Notes under the pieces: model-generated
The model's database searches: none
What the model saw: the letters and a program-made list of their open reading frames with translations, nothing else
What the model was told of the DNA's origin: nothing
NCBI RefSeq assembly: GCF_029590555.1
Contig: NZ_CP081001.1
Location: 744,001 to 808,000, forward strand
DNA from: Sphingobium sp. V4
Lineage (GTDB): Bacteria; Pseudomonadota; Alphaproteobacteria; Sphingomonadales; Sphingomonadaceae
DNA length: 64,000 nucleotides
Direction: 5' to 3'
Made by a program: the position numbers and the translations under genes
Shown here: in pieces, positions 17,713-26,367 of the stretch
Layout of the letters: the number at the start of each line of letters is the position of its first letter
How positions within the stretch are numbered: the stretch's first letter is position 1

Positions 17713-19083
17713 TCAGGCGGGCAGCAGCCCGAGCCTTTCGCGCAGGCTCCAGCGGGTGATGAGCAGCAGTGCCACTGCGCCCAAGCCGCTCGCCAGACCC
17801 AGCCAGATGCCGACGCCCTCCATGCGGAAGGGGAAGGCGAGCAGCGTGCCGACACCGATGCCGACCACCCAATATCCAAGGAGGGCGAAGATCATCGGCA
17901 CCTTGGTGTCCTGCACCCCGCGCAGCACGCCAGCGCCGACCGCCTGCGCCGCATCGACCAACTGGAACAGCGCGGCGACGGCGAGGAAGCTGACGGCAAG
18001 GCGCACCGTCTGGGCATTGGCGGGATCGGTGAGGTCAAGGAAGGCCGACACCAGGCTGCGTGGCATCAGGATCAGCAGGGCGGCGGCACAGCAGGCGAAG
18101 CCGGTGCCGATCATCAGCGCCAGCCATCCGGCCCGCCCGATTGCAGCGCGATCCTTGCGGCCATAGGCGATGCCGACACGCACCGTCGCGGCCTGCCCGA
18201 TGCCCATCGGCACCATGAAGACCAGGGCGGCAATCTGGATGGCGACGGCATGGGCGGCGAGCGAATCGCGGCTTATGAGGCCCATGAGAAAGGCGGAGGC
18301 GTTGAACACCGTGGTTTCGAATCCCAATGTGATCGCGATGGGCAGGCCCAGCGCCCAGACCTCCCGGTGCCGTTCGCGATCGCGAGTCCAGAAGCGACCC
18401 ATCAGGCTGTAGCGGCGGAAGCGTCGGTCTACCAGGATGACCGCCAGCAGCCCCAGGAAGAGGAAGCTGGAGGAGATGGTGCTTGCCAGTCCCGCGCCGA
18501 ACAGCCCGAGTGCGGGCAGGCCCAGATGACCGAAGATCAAGGCCCACCCCATGACGACATTGACGGGGATGGCGGCGAGCATGATGAGCAGCCCCCAGAC
18601 CGGTCGTTCCAGCGCGGCAATGAAATTGCGCAATGTCGTGAAGCACAGGAAGGGGAGCAGCGCCCATTGCAGCCCGCGCATCAACTGGCCTGCGCCCTGC
18701 GCCAGGTCCGCCTGCTGTCCCATGGCAAGCAGGATCGTCTCGCATTCCCACAAGAGGACCCAGGCAGGCAGGACGAAGAAGACCGCAGCGCGCAACGTCT
18801 GGTGGACCGTGCGGCGCACGTCGCGCACGCTATGGCGGCGGCGTCCGCGTTCGCTTGCAATCAGCGGCGAGGCGGCGGTGACGAGGCCCATGCCGAAGAT
18901 CAGCAACGCGTGGAACAGATTGATGGCGAGCGCACCCGCCGCCACGCTCTCCGCACCCCGGCGACCGAGCAGCAACAGATCGGTCGCGGCGATCGCCGAC
19001 CAGGCGATATTGCCCGCGATCATCGGCAGCGCCAGCGCGATCAGCGCGCCGGCCTCGATCCGCCAGGGGGAGGGGTGGGTCAC
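17713..19083 (-). CDS. MATE-family efflux transporter (NorM-like)
   Basis: 456-aa inner-membrane antiporter with about 12 hydrophobic segments in two halves, starting IALALPMIAGNIAWSAIAATDLLLLGRRG, here noted as two contiguous family blocks. Members export cationic drugs or metabolites using a sodium or proton gradient. The start codon is GTG at 19083; the ribosome-binding site is weak. It stands alone between the WYL-like gene and the DUF808 gene. The substrate is unknown. Confidence 0.9.
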   Translation of the reverse strand: MTHPSPWRIEAGALIALALPMIAGNIAWSAIAATDLLLLGRRGAESVAAGALAINLFHALLIFGMGLVTAASPLIASERGRRRHSVRDVRRTVHQTLRAAVFFVLPAWVLLWECETILLAMGQQADLAQGAGQLMRGLQWALLPFLCFTTLRNFIAALERPVWGLLIMLAAIPVNVVMGWALIFGHLGLPALGLFGAGLASTISSSFLFLGLLAVILVDRRFRRYSLMGRFWTRDRERHREVWALGLPIAITLGFETTVFNASAFLMGLISRDSLAAHAVAIQIAALVFMVPMGIGQAATVRVGIAYGRKDRAAIGRAGWLALMIGTGFACCAAALLILMPRSLVSAFLDLTDPANAQTVRLAVSFLAVAALFQLVDAAQAVGAGVLRGVQDTKVPMIFALLGYWVVGIGVGTLLAFPFRMEGVGIWLGLASGLGAVALLLITRWSLRERLGLLPA

Positions 19084-19149
19084 GTCGATGGTCCCGTCAG
19101 AAATGGTGCTGCGCCGGCGATCAGACTCGCCAGCCTTGCCCTATTTGCC

Positions 19150-20079
19150 TCAATGTTTCTTGAAAAGGTGCAGGGCGCCGACGATGATCCCGCCCACTAT
19201 CAGCCCGACGATCGCGCCGCCGAGGGCATTTACCAGCCAGTCCAGGAAGCCCCCGATTGCCGGAATTGCTCCCGCGGCGCCTTCGGCCAGATGGTGGATC
19301 GTGCCGGGAATGGCGTCGACGTGGAATTCGTGCAGGCCATGGACGATGAGGCCGCCACCGACCCATAGCATTGCCGCCGTGCCGACCACGCCTAGAATTG
19401 ACATGAGGACCGGCATCGCCTTGACGAGGCCACGGCCCAGCGCCTTCGATCCGGCATTGTCACGTTCGGTCAGGTGCAGACCGATGTCGTCCATCTTCAC
19501 GATCAGGCCGACCACGCCATAGACGCCGGCCGTGATAAGCAGGGCAACCACGACAAGAATGATCGCCTGTTCCCACACCGGTTCGGTCGCGACCGTGCCG
19601 AGAGCGATCGCCATGATCTCTCCCGACAGGATGAAGTCGGTGCGGATCGCGCCTGACACCTTCTGATTTTCCAGATCGACCGAACTGTGGGTCTCGAGCG
19701 CCTCTTCCGCCAGATCATGTCCACCCTGAATCGCTTCCAGCAGCTTTTCCACCGCCTCGAAACAGAGGAAGGCGCCGCCCAGCATCAGCAGCGGCGGTAA
19801 CAGCCAGGGAGCGAAGGCGGACAGCAGCAGCGCCGCAGGCAGTAGAAACACCAGCTTGTTGCGCAGCGATCCCTTGGCGATCTTCCAGATGATCGGCAAT
19901 TCGCGGTCGGGGGTCAGGCCCATGACATATTTGGGCGTCACGGCAGCATCGTCGATCACGACACCGGCAGCCTTCGACCCGGCCTTGCCAGCGGCCCCGG
20001 CGACATCGTCCAGCGATGTCGCGGCCAGCTTGGCAATGCCCGCCACGTCGTCGAGCAGCGCAATCAGACCCGAAGGCAT
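19150..20079 (-). CDS. DUF808 family inner-membrane protein (YedI-like)
   Basis: 309 aa. The N-terminus MPSGLIALLDDVAGIAKLAA and the following ASLDDVAG-, DDAAVTPKYVMGLTP- and LPIIWKIAKGSLRNK-like blocks are characteristic of DUF808. Several membrane segments follow, with a glycine-rich C-terminal helix pair. The family has no established biochemical role. A GGGGGAATGA stretch precedes the ATG at 20079. It is the third minus-strand gene in this stretch, but 66 bp separate it from MATE. Confidence 0.88.
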   Translation of the reverse strand: MPSGLIALLDDVAGIAKLAATSLDDVAGAAGKAGSKAAGVVIDDAAVTPKYVMGLTPDRELPIIWKIAKGSLRNKLVFLLPAALLLSAFAPWLLPPLLMLGGAFLCFEAVEKLLEAIQGGHDLAEEALETHSSVDLENQKVSGAIRTDFILSGEIMAIALGTVATEPVWEQAIILVVVALLITAGVYGVVGLIVKMDDIGLHLTERDNAGSKALGRGLVKAMPVLMSILGVVGTAAMLWVGGGLIVHGLHEFHVDAIPGTIHHLAEGAAGAIPAIGGFLDWLVNALGGAIVGLIVGGIIVGALHLFKKH

Positions 20080-20182
20080 AGTCGTTCATTCCCCCTGTTG
20101 CAGGCGGCGGCGCCGTCCCTGCGCCCGTCTCATAGAGAGGGCACAGCGTCGGGGCAATGCGGGTGAAGAGCGCGAAGCAGTG

Positions 20183-20416
20183 TCAGTAATTGCCCGGCGG
20201 ATCGCTGGCCGGGAAGCTCTCATCGGACTGTTCGTCGACCTTGTCCCATTCCTGGGCCGTTATCCCGTGCTGCGGTCCCGCATCGCGCACGATGCCGGAC
20301 GAACCGACCGGCCCTCGATCGTCCGGCACCCGTCCGTCGCCCATCCATTCGCGCCACCCCTTGACCGCAATCGCGCCAAGGCCCGTGACGATGGCCAGTT
20401 TCAGCAGCCCCTTCAT
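20183..20416 (-). CDS. Small single-span protein with C-terminal SDESFPASDPP motif
   Basis: 77 aa. An N-terminal hydrophobic segment (LLKLAIVTGLGAIAVKGW) is followed by a polar tail ending DEQSDESFPASDPPGNY. The SDESFPASDPP motif recurs in small uncharacterised proteins of alphaproteobacteria and other phyla; its function is unknown to me. AGGAG sits 8 nt before the ATG at 20416. The start overlaps the stop of the upstream 110-aa gene by 4 nt, so the two are coupled. Confidence 0.7.
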   Translation of the reverse strand: MKGLLKLAIVTGLGAIAVKGWREWMGDGRVPDDRGPVGSSGIVRDAGPQHGITAQEWDKVDEQSDESFPASDPPGNY

Positions 20417-20745
20417 GATGGTTTCTCCTGCCCTTGATGAAGATGAATCCACTCGGCGCGGTCATTACCGACTGCGTCCGGGGTCAGGCGAATCTCGCCT
20501 TCCTCATCCGATCCGATGGCCGGCTCCTCCTGGCTGACCGATGGCGCGACGCTCCAGCGCGTGCGGAGCGCCGCGTCGATCATCGCGCCCCATACCATGA
20601 CGTCGCCCGCCTCGCGCATGGCGTCATCCGGCTCCTTGAGAAGGGCGAGGATGCTGGCCGCATCCTGGACCCTGGCTGGCCAGTCGGACGGGTCGTTGGC
20701 GGAGAGTTGGCGCGCCAGACGTTCGATCAGGGATCGGTTTTCCAT
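20413..20745 (-). CDS. Conserved hypothetical protein, 110 aa
   Basis: Mostly helical, acidic soluble protein (MENRSLIERLARQLSANDP to WIHLHQGQEKPS). The middle segment KEPDDAMREAGDVMVWGAMIDAAL resembles short hypothetical proteins found in sphingomonads; no domain is recognised. It starts at the ATG 20745 with a weak ribosome-binding site, and its TGA overlaps the ATG of the next gene, which places both in one transcript. Confidence 0.6.
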   Translation of the reverse strand: MENRSLIERLARQLSANDPSDWPARVQDAASILALLKEPDDAMREAGDVMVWGAMIDAALRTRWSVAPSVSQEEPAIGSDEEGEIRLTPDAVGNDRAEWIHLHQGQEKPS

Positions 20746-20874
20746 GAGTATCGAACGCACGGATGGGGCGGCCGTTCCGCATATCATAACGATATCGCAT
20801 CGAAATTCGTCGACAAGCGCACGCGGCGGGTATTTAGCGGTCCCGCTTGGACGCGCCAGGAATTCCGGCAATAT

Positions 20875-21942
20875 TTAGCGGCTGGCGTCGCCGGTCGCTG
20901 GCCTGCGTCTGTGCGCCAGGAAAAATCGTAGCATTTCCCGCGAAGCATCCGGCCCAGCCGGATCCGTATAGGAACCGGAGCGCGCGCCGCCTGACCAGGC
21001 ATGGCCGCTGCCATGGATGGTCCAGCTTTCCAGCATGACGTCGCCTCGCGCAGTGCGATGCTCCGTCCGGGTGAAAGCGCGTCCGCCTGCGGATTGACCC
21101 TGGCGCGTGCGGCTGACGATGGGACCGAGGGTCGATCTTTCGAGCTGTGCGCGAAAGCTGTCCGCGTTGGAGGGATGCACGACCTTGTCGCAATCGCCAT
21201 GGAAGACGATGGTCGGCCGGGGCCGCACCTCACGCGCGGCCCGGATCAATGGCGCCCGGCCCCGCATCGCGGCCAGAGCACTGCCGAGGCTATCGACCGC
21301 TCCGCAGGCCAAGCCCGAATGCACTCCGACGGCCACGAAGAGATTGGAATAGGCCTGACCGATGATCGCCGCCGCCACTCCGCCCGCAGAAATCCCCGCT
21401 ATGTAGACGCGCGACGGGTCGGCCCGGCACAGCGCGATCGCATGACGGGTCAAGCCGGCGATCATGGCTGGTTCGCCGCGACCCCGCACCTGGTTATCCG
21501 GCCTGTGCCAGTTCCAGCAGCGGCCAACATTGGCCGACGCGGATTGCTCGGGATACAGGATGATGACGCCCAGTTCGTCGGCAAGGCTGTTCATCCGTGT
21601 TCCCGCCGCAAAATCGCCGGCCGACTGAGAACAACCGTGCAGCATCACGACGATCGGGAGGCGACGGCGGGTTGATCCTCTGGGGGTGTAGAGCTTGTAA
21701 CGGAGCGATCCGTGCTTGCTGTCGAGGACACCGTCGATAAAGCTGCCGGGCAAGGGGCGCGCAGGCGGGCGCCGCACTGGCGCTCTTGCGGCTTTTGCCG
21801 TCGCGGCCTTGCGCGGGGCTGATCGTTTTGCTGGCTGGATGGGTGGCATCAGCGCGCGCTGCATGACGAGCGCGGCCGACATGGTGCGGCCCTTGCTGAT
21901 CAGTCGCGCCGCCTTGAGCGCGGAAGTGAACGGATTTTTCAT
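20875..21942 (-). CDS. PHB depolymerase-family esterase (alpha/beta hydrolase)
   Basis: 355 aa. The core from about residue 68 has the oxyanion segment VMLHGCSQSAGDFAAGT, the nucleophile Ser185 in AGISAGG, an acid in FHGDCDKVVHP and the histidine in IHGSGHAWSGG. This is the feruloyl-esterase/PHB-depolymerase type (LpqC). The first ~65 residues are basic and Ala/Pro-rich without a clear signal peptide, so it may act in the cytoplasm. The substrate is unknown. Confidence 0.85.
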   Translation of the reverse strand: MKNPFTSALKAARLISKGRTMSAALVMQRALMPPIQPAKRSAPRKAATAKAARAPVRRPPARPLPGSFIDGVLDSKHGSLRYKLYTPRGSTRRRLPIVVMLHGCSQSAGDFAAGTRMNSLADELGVIILYPEQSASANVGRCWNWHRPDNQVRGRGEPAMIAGLTRHAIALCRADPSRVYIAGISAGGVAAAIIGQAYSNLFVAVGVHSGLACGAVDSLGSALAAMRGRAPLIRAAREVRPRPTIVFHGDCDKVVHPSNADSFRAQLERSTLGPIVSRTRQGQSAGGRAFTRTEHRTARGDVMLESWTIHGSGHAWSGGARSGSYTDPAGPDASREMLRFFLAHRRRPATGDASR

Positions 21943-22086
21943 CGAAACCCCCTGCTGGCGATCGGCCGGTGGGCCGCACCATGCGGCGCGCCAGAACAGG
22001 ATAACGGGTCGCGCGTCGCAATGATCCTGCGATGCAGCATTTCTTTGTCGAGATGACGTGCGCCTTCTCGCAAACCGCCACCCAAC

Positions 22087-22112
22087 AAAAAAGCCGCCCT
22101 GAGAGGGGCGGC
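22087..22112 (-). terminator. Rho-independent terminator of rpsF-rpsR-rplI
   Basis: On the minus strand, a GCCGCCC / GGGCGGC stem with a 6-nt loop is followed directly by six T. It lies 27 bp past the rplI stop. Confidence 0.9.
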
Positions 22113-22138
22113 TTTCCTGTCGGTTCCGTTCAGGAAGC

Positions 22139-22735
22139 TCAGGCGTCTTCGGCCGGGGCTTCTTCGGTCACGGCGGCGATTTCACCGGGTTCCGCATTCG
22201 GGTCATAGTCTTCGGTGAAGCCCGCCTCGTCCTTTTCGAACAGGTCGGCCATCACGTCGACGCCCTGCGACTGCAACTCGGCTTCCTCAGGCGAGCGGGC
22301 GACGTTCACCGTGATGGTGACGGCGACTTCCGGGTGCAGCGCAACCTTGACGTCGAAGACGCCCAGGGTCTTGATCGGGCGTTCCAGCACGACCATCGCC
22401 TTGGTGACGTTGGTGATGCCTTCGGCGTGAAGCGCTTCGACGACGTCACGGACGGCGACCGAACCATAAAGGTGGCCGGCGTTCGACGACTGGCGGATCA
22501 GGACGATCTGCTTGCCGTTGACGCCTTCGGCAGCCTTTTCGGCATCCGAGCGGCGAGCGGCGTTGTCGGCTTCGATCTTCGCGCGGTTGGCCTCGAAGAC
22601 CTTCTTGTTGGCGTTGTTGGAGCGCAGCGCCTTCTTGTTGGGCAGCAGATAGTTGCGCGCGTAACCGTCCTTGACGGTCACGACGTCGCCGATGGCGCCC
22701 AGCTTCTCGATGCGTTCGAGGAGAATGATTTCCAT
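22139..22735 (-). CDS. rplI: 50S ribosomal protein L9
   Basis: 198 aa, longer than the ~149 aa of E. coli because of an acidic C-terminal tail ending GEIAAVTEEAPAEDA, as is common in alphaproteobacteria. The N-terminal L9 signature MEIILLERIEKLGAIGDVVTV and GYARNYLLPNKKA are intact, as is the linker helix. It is the last gene of rpsF-rpsR-rplI, 13 bp after rpsR, and is followed by a strong terminator. Confidence 0.97.
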   Translation of the reverse strand: MEIILLERIEKLGAIGDVVTVKDGYARNYLLPNKKALRSNNANKKVFEANRAKIEADNAARRSDAEKAAEGVNGKQIVLIRQSSNAGHLYGSVAVRDVVEALHAEGITNVTKAMVVLERPIKTLGVFDVKVALHPEVAVTITVNVARSPEEAELQSQGVDVMADLFEKDEAGFTEDYDPNAEPGEIAAVTEEAPAEDA

Positions 22736-22748
22736 GGGTCTTTCTCCC

Positions 22749-22973
22749 TTACTTCACGATGTAGGGCAGCAGGCCCAGGTGACGGGCGCGCTTGATGGCC
22801 TGGGCCAGTTCACGCTGCTTCTTGGCGGACACAGCCGTGATGCGGCTGGGGACGATCTTGCCGCGCTCGGACACGAAGCCCTGGAGCAGACGGACGTCCT
22901 TGTAATCGATCTTCGGCGCATCCTTGGCGGCGAAGGGGCAGCTCTTGCGGCGGCGGAAAAACGGGCGTGCCAT
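22749..22973 (-). CDS. rpsR: 30S ribosomal protein S18
   Basis: 74 aa, full length ([14 protein letters not shown] ... [15 protein letters not shown]). The segment [22 protein letters not shown] is diagnostic, cited here as two adjoining motifs. It sits 13 bp after rpsF and 13 bp before rplI, in the conserved order. Confidence 0.97.
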   Translation of the reverse strand: MARPFFRRRKSCPFAAKDAPKIDYKDVRLLQGFVSERGKIVPSRITAVSAKKQRELAQAIKRARHLGLLPYIVK

Positions 22974-22986
22974 GTTTCAGATCTCC

Positions 22987-23409
22987 TTATTCGCCAGCAG
23001 CGGCTTCTTCGCGCTCGCGGCGCGGGCCACGATCTTCGCGCGGGCCACGGTCACCGCGATCGCCGCGCGGACCACGCTCGGCGCGCTCCTGCTTGCGCAT
23101 CATGACCGAAGGGCCAGCTTCCAGCTCGTCGACCTTGACGGTCATGTAGCGGATGATGTCTTCGTTGATCTGGGTCTGGCGCTCCAGTTCCGCAACGACG
23201 CCGGCCGGGGCATCGATGTTCAGCATCACATAGTGAGCCTTGCGGTTCTTGGCGATCTTGTACGCGAGCGAACGCAGGCCCCAGGTCTCGACCTTGGTCA
23301 CCTTGCCTTCATTTTCCTCGACGATCTTGGTGGCGGTTTCCGCCAGGGCGTCCACCTGCGCCTGTGCCAGATCCTGGCGCGCAAGGAACACATGCTCGTA
23401 AAGAGCCAT
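22987..23409 (-). CDS. rpsF: 30S ribosomal protein S6
   Basis: 140 aa. The S6 fold covers residues 1-95 ([46 protein letters not shown]). It is followed by a C-terminal tail of charged RGD/RGPR repeats ([18 protein letters not shown]), a common alphaproteobacterial extension. First gene of the operon; the 256-bp region upstream (23410-23665) must hold its promoter but I see no clear -35/-10 pair there. Confidence 0.96.
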   Translation of the reverse strand: MALYEHVFLARQDLAQAQVDALAETATKIVEENEGKVTKVETWGLRSLAYKIAKNRKAHYVMLNIDAPAGVVAELERQTQINEDIIRYMTVKVDELEAGPSVMMRKQERAERGPRGDRGDRGPREDRGPRREREEAAAGE

Positions 23410-23665
23410 GGGTAAGCCTCATCTGTTGGCCGATCGCTGACGTCCACCCCATGTGGAACGCCCCTCCGGCTGTCGTCTCAATGCCTCGCGGTGACGCCGA
23501 GTCACCCCGGAGCCGATGCGAAGGCGCGCCTATGGCGGAAAAGCGTGAGGAAAGCAAGGCCGCATCGGTGCGTCGCGGGCGGGCAATAATGCCGCGCGGC
23601 CCCTGCTTGTCGCAGCCCTGTTTTTCTTCTTAAATCGGGCGATAGAAAATAGTCTAGGAGAGTTC

Positions 23666-25066
23666 ATGGCCGTAGCGATCGCCGCCCTGTCGCTGATATT
23701 GCTGATGATCGCCGCCTATCGCGGCATGAGCGTCATCGTCATGGCGCCGCTGCTCGCCATGCTGGCGGTGTTCCTGACCGACCCGACCGCCGTGCCCGCC
23801 GCCTTTTCCGGCCTGTTCATGGAAAGGGTCGCGAGTTTCCTGAAGCTCTATTTCCCGGTATTCCTGCTGGGCGCGCTGTTCGGCAAGCTGGTGGAGATTT
23901 CCGGCTTTTCCCGCGCGATCGTGATCGCGGTGATCGGCTTCATCGGCGCCAGCCGGGCAATCCCGGCGATCATGATCGTGACCGCGCTGTTGACCTACGG
24001 CGGCGTGTCGGTCTTCGTCGCCGTGTTCGCCGTCTATCCCTTCGCGGCCGAGATGTTCCGCCGCGCCGACATCCCCAAGCGACTGGTGCCGGCGACCATA
24101 GGCCTTGGTGCGCTGACCTTCACCATGGACGCGCTGCCGGGCACGCCGCAGATCCAGAATATCATTCCGACCAGCTTCTTCGGCACCACCGCCTGGGCGG
24201 CGCCGGTACTGGGCCTGATCGGTTCGGCTTGCATCATGGCGGCTGGGCTGACCTATCTGGCGTGGCGGCGACGCAGCCTGATGGCGACGGGCGAGGGCTA
24301 TGGCGCGCCCGAAACGCTGGTCAACGAACCGGAGACGGTGAACGACGGCGCGCCCGTCCATCCGCTGGTCGCGCTGCTGCCGCTGATCGTCGTTGGCGTG
24401 GGCAATCTTCTGCTGACGCTGGCCATCCCGCGCTGGCTGACGAGGGAGGAGGTTACGCTGTCGCTGCCGGGCATGGTCGAACCGGTGGCGGTCAAGCTGG
24501 CGCAGGTCTCTGCGCTCTGGGCGGTCGAGGGGGCGCTGCTGCTGGGGATCGGCACAATTCTGCTCTTTGCGTTCCGGACGGTGTCCAGGCGCTTTGCCGA
24601 AGGGTCGAAGGCGGCGGTTGACGGGGCGCTGCTGGCGGGGATGAACACGGCAGTGGAATATGGGTTCGGCGCGGTAATCGCGGCGCTGCCAGGCTTCCTC
24701 CTCGTCAAGGAAGCGCTGCGCGCGATCCCTAACCCCCTGCTTAATGAAGCGATCACTGTCACCTCGCTGGCCGGCATCACCGGATCGGCGTCGGGCGGGT
24801 TGTCGATCGCGCTTGCCGCGATGGCGGAACAGTTCGTGGCGGCGGGCGATGCTGCGGGCATCCCGCGCGAGGTGCTGCACCGCGTTGCGTCAATGGCGTC
24901 GGGCGGGATGGACAGCCTGCCGCATAATGGCGCCGTCATCACGCTGCTGGCGGTGACGGGCCTCACTCATCGACAGGCCTATAAGGACATCTTCGCCCTG
25001 ACGATCATCAAGACGCTGACCGTATTCATAGTGATCGCCGTCTTTTATATGACAGGCTGGGTCTGA
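23666..25066 (+). CDS. GntP-family permease
   Basis: 466-aa inner-membrane symporter with about 12 hydrophobic segments. The blocks LTYGGVSVFVAVFAVYPFA, ALPGTPQIQNIIPTSFFGTT and the C-terminal SGGMDSLPHNGAVITLL are typical of GntP proteins, which import gluconate and related hydroxy-acids; some transport 3-hydroxybutyrate. The ATG at 23666 has AGGAGA 5 nt upstream. Its last 22 bp overlap the convergent BLUF gene. Confidence 0.88.
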   Translation: MAVAIAALSLILLMIAAYRGMSVIVMAPLLAMLAVFLTDPTAVPAAFSGLFMERVASFLKLYFPVFLLGALFGKLVEISGFSRAIVIAVIGFIGASRAIPAIMIVTALLTYGGVSVFVAVFAVYPFAAEMFRRADIPKRLVPATIGLGALTFTMDALPGTPQIQNIIPTSFFGTTAWAAPVLGLIGSACIMAAGLTYLAWRRRSLMATGEGYGAPETLVNEPETVNDGAPVHPLVALLPLIVVGVGNLLLTLAIPRWLTREEVTLSLPGMVEPVAVKLAQVSALWAVEGALLLGIGTILLFAFRTVSRRFAEGSKAAVDGALLAGMNTAVEYGFGAVIAALPGFLLVKEALRAIPNPLLNEAITVTSLAGITGSASGGLSIALAAMAEQFVAAGDAAGIPREVLHRVASMASGGMDSLPHNGAVITLLAVTGLTHRQAYKDIFALTIIKTLTVFIVIAVFYMTGWV

Positions 25067-25464
25067 TCCCGATACATTCCGGCTGAACCGATGAAATCCG
25101 CGCGGGTTGAGGGACCGGCTCTGTCGAGAAGCGCGACGACCTTGTCCTTCAGGCTCGCGGTGGGATTGGCCGAGTCGTCATAGACCATTCCCCATTCACC
25201 GAATTCCCGGGCCTCGATGGTCATTTCACGCAGCTTGACCATGGCGCAGTGGCGATCGTCTTGCATGATGCGATCATAGATGCGCTCGACTGCAGCCTTC
25301 GGTCCTTCCAGGACCTGAAGAAAGCGCTTGCCGTTGAACAGCAACAGTCCCGTGACATCGACCGAACGGTTGCTAGCGGCCGCCAGTCTGGCGATGGTCG
25401 CACATTGAGAAGGGGTCACTGTGCCGCTGGCACTGCTGATATACATGATCTGGTAAAAAGACAT
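25045..25464 (-). CDS. BLUF-domain blue-light photoreceptor, short form
   Basis: 139 aa, a BLUF domain (1-93) plus about 45 C-terminal residues and no output domain. All photochemically important residues are present with canonical spacing: Tyr8, Asn32, Gln50, Trp91 and Met93, matching Tyr21, Asn45, Gln63, Trp104 and Met106 of AppA with a constant offset of 13. It should bind FAD and signal by protein contact, as PixD or BlrB do. The ATG at 25464 lacks a strong ribosome-binding site. It overlaps the end of the GntP gene by 22 bp. Confidence 0.92.
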   Translation of the reverse strand: MSFYQIMYISSASGTVTPSQCATIARLAAASNRSVDVTGLLLFNGKRFLQVLEGPKAAVERIYDRIMQDDRHCAMVKLREMTIEAREFGEWGMVYDDSANPTASLKDKVVALLDRAGPSTRADFIGSAGMYRDQTQPVI

Positions 25465-25543
25465 GAAGGTTCCCGAATGCGTGCCCCCCGGCATCGTCCC
25501 TATGGCCTTCCATCATTTAAGATCCGGTTTTTAACCTTGATCA

Positions 25544-25579
25544 TAAAAATGCCCCAGGGGGGGGAATCCCCTGGGGCAT
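25544..25579 (-). terminator. Rho-independent terminator of RcnB-like gene
   Basis: 12-bp arms ATGCCCCAGGGG / CCCCTGGGGCAT (25549-25560 and 25568-25579), followed on the minus strand by a TTTTTA run. It separates the RcnB-like gene from the BLUF gene downstream. Confidence 0.88.
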
Positions 25580-25613
25580 CGTGCGACGTTCCGGCTCCGC
25601 GAAGTATCCAGGT

Positions 25614-25991
25614 TCAGCGGATGGCGCTGCCGACGACGGCGCCGATCAGACCGCTGGTGATCGCGATCAACACGGCGTCATTGCCGGAGCGGACCCACTG
25701 ATAGCCGCGCGGCGGGGCGGACAGGCGATAGTCGCGATAATTGTTCACGACCCGATAATTGGTGGCATAGCGCCGGTCGAAGCGCTGACCCTTGGCCCAG
25801 CGACGCGGCGCCGGGGTCGCCTTGCGGACGACGGTCTGCTGCTTCACGACGGTGCGGCCATTGGGCTTCTGCTTGATGACGGTGCGGCTGGTTTCCTGGC
25901 GATGCTCCGGGGCGGCCTGCGCCTGGGCGGTGACGAGGGGGCTGGCGACCAGGGTGGTGGTGGCCAGGGCCATGATGATCTTCCTGAACAT
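25614..25991 (-). CDS. RcnB-family periplasmic protein
   Basis: 125 aa. A signal peptide (MFRKIIMALATTTLVASPLV, cleavage after AQA near residue 26) precedes a basic linker and the RcnB core: WAKGQRFDRRY, NNYRDYRL, PPRGYQWVRSGNDAVLIAI. E. coli RcnB modulates nickel/cobalt efflux from the periplasm; most family members are uncharacterised. GGAG lies 7 nt before the ATG at 25991. A 16-bp element (26089-26104) lies about 98 bp upstream and recurs before two neighbouring units, suggesting joint control. Confidence 0.85.
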   Translation of the reverse strand: MFRKIIMALATTTLVASPLVTAQAQAAPEHRQETSRTVIKQKPNGRTVVKQQTVVRKATPAPRRWAKGQRFDRRYATNYRVVNNYRDYRLSAPPRGYQWVRSGNDAVLIAITSGLIGAVVGSAIR

Positions 25992-26088
25992 ATTTGCTCC
26001 TTTGCCTTGTTTCGGGCGCCATTCCGTGGCGTCGAAGACAGAGTTAGGAGAGTCTTGTCGCGTGAATGTGTCAGTGGCGGACATAGTT

Positions 26089-26104
26089 TGTCAGAAAATG
26101 TAAC
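26089..26104 (-). promoter_or_regulatory. Copy A of shared element GTTACAYTTTSNKACA (before RcnB-like gene)
   Basis: Minus-strand reading GTTACATTTTCTGACA. The half-sites TTACA and TGACA are spaced 10 bp apart, the usual pattern for OmpR/PhoB-family response regulators. The second half coincides with a -35-like CTGACA, with a -10-like CATTCA about 20 bp further. The same arrangement occurs at 26449-26464 and 31482-31497. Confidence 0.6.
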
Positions 26105-26140
26105 GAGACCCGATTCCCGACCGGATGGCTTCTCTCAACA

Positions 26141-26157
26141 GAAAGCCCCGAAGGGGC
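26141..26157 (-). terminator. Probable terminator of the 54-aa peptide gene
   Basis: Perfect GCCCC-TTC-GGGGC hairpin followed on the minus strand by TTTCTGTT. It is about 40 bp past the peptide's stop codon. Confidence 0.65.
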
Positions 26158-26195
26158 ATCTCCGGGGTAAGGGAAGTGGGCCAGGGTCGGGCCGA

Positions 26196-26360
26196 TCATC
26201 GGCAATCGGGCAAGGGCGTGGCGATCACTTCGGCCCGCGCGAGCAGGGGCAGTCCGGCTCCCGTCCTGATGGTGCGTGCGCTGGCGGAAGTAGCGAAGGG
26301 AGAGAGGCTGAGGCCCAGGATCAGGGCGCTGCCAGCGAGGCTGAGAACGATGGTCTTCAT
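26196..26360 (-). CDS. Small secreted peptide, 54 aa
   Basis: Starts MKTIVLSLAGSALILGLSLS, a classic signal peptide with a likely cleavage after FATSASA near residue 27. The mature part would be about 27 residues ending LPDCR, with one cysteine. No family recognised. Evidence that it is real: a signal peptide in frame, AAAGG 8-9 nt before the ATG, its own shared promoter element at 26449-26464, and a terminator hairpin behind it. The ribosome-binding site lies inside a 10-bp hairpin (26368-26401). The gene is between the RcnB-like gene and macB. Confidence 0.62.
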   Translation of the reverse strand: MKTIVLSLAGSALILGLSLSPFATSASARTIRTGAGLPLLARAEVIATPLPDCR

Positions 26361-26367
26361 GAATGTA

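Noticed and set aside
17665..19368. 567-codon open frame on the plus strand
   Set aside because: Antisense to the MATE gene and the end of the DUF808 gene; composition (Gln/Arg/His/Asp-rich) is typical of a shadow frame.
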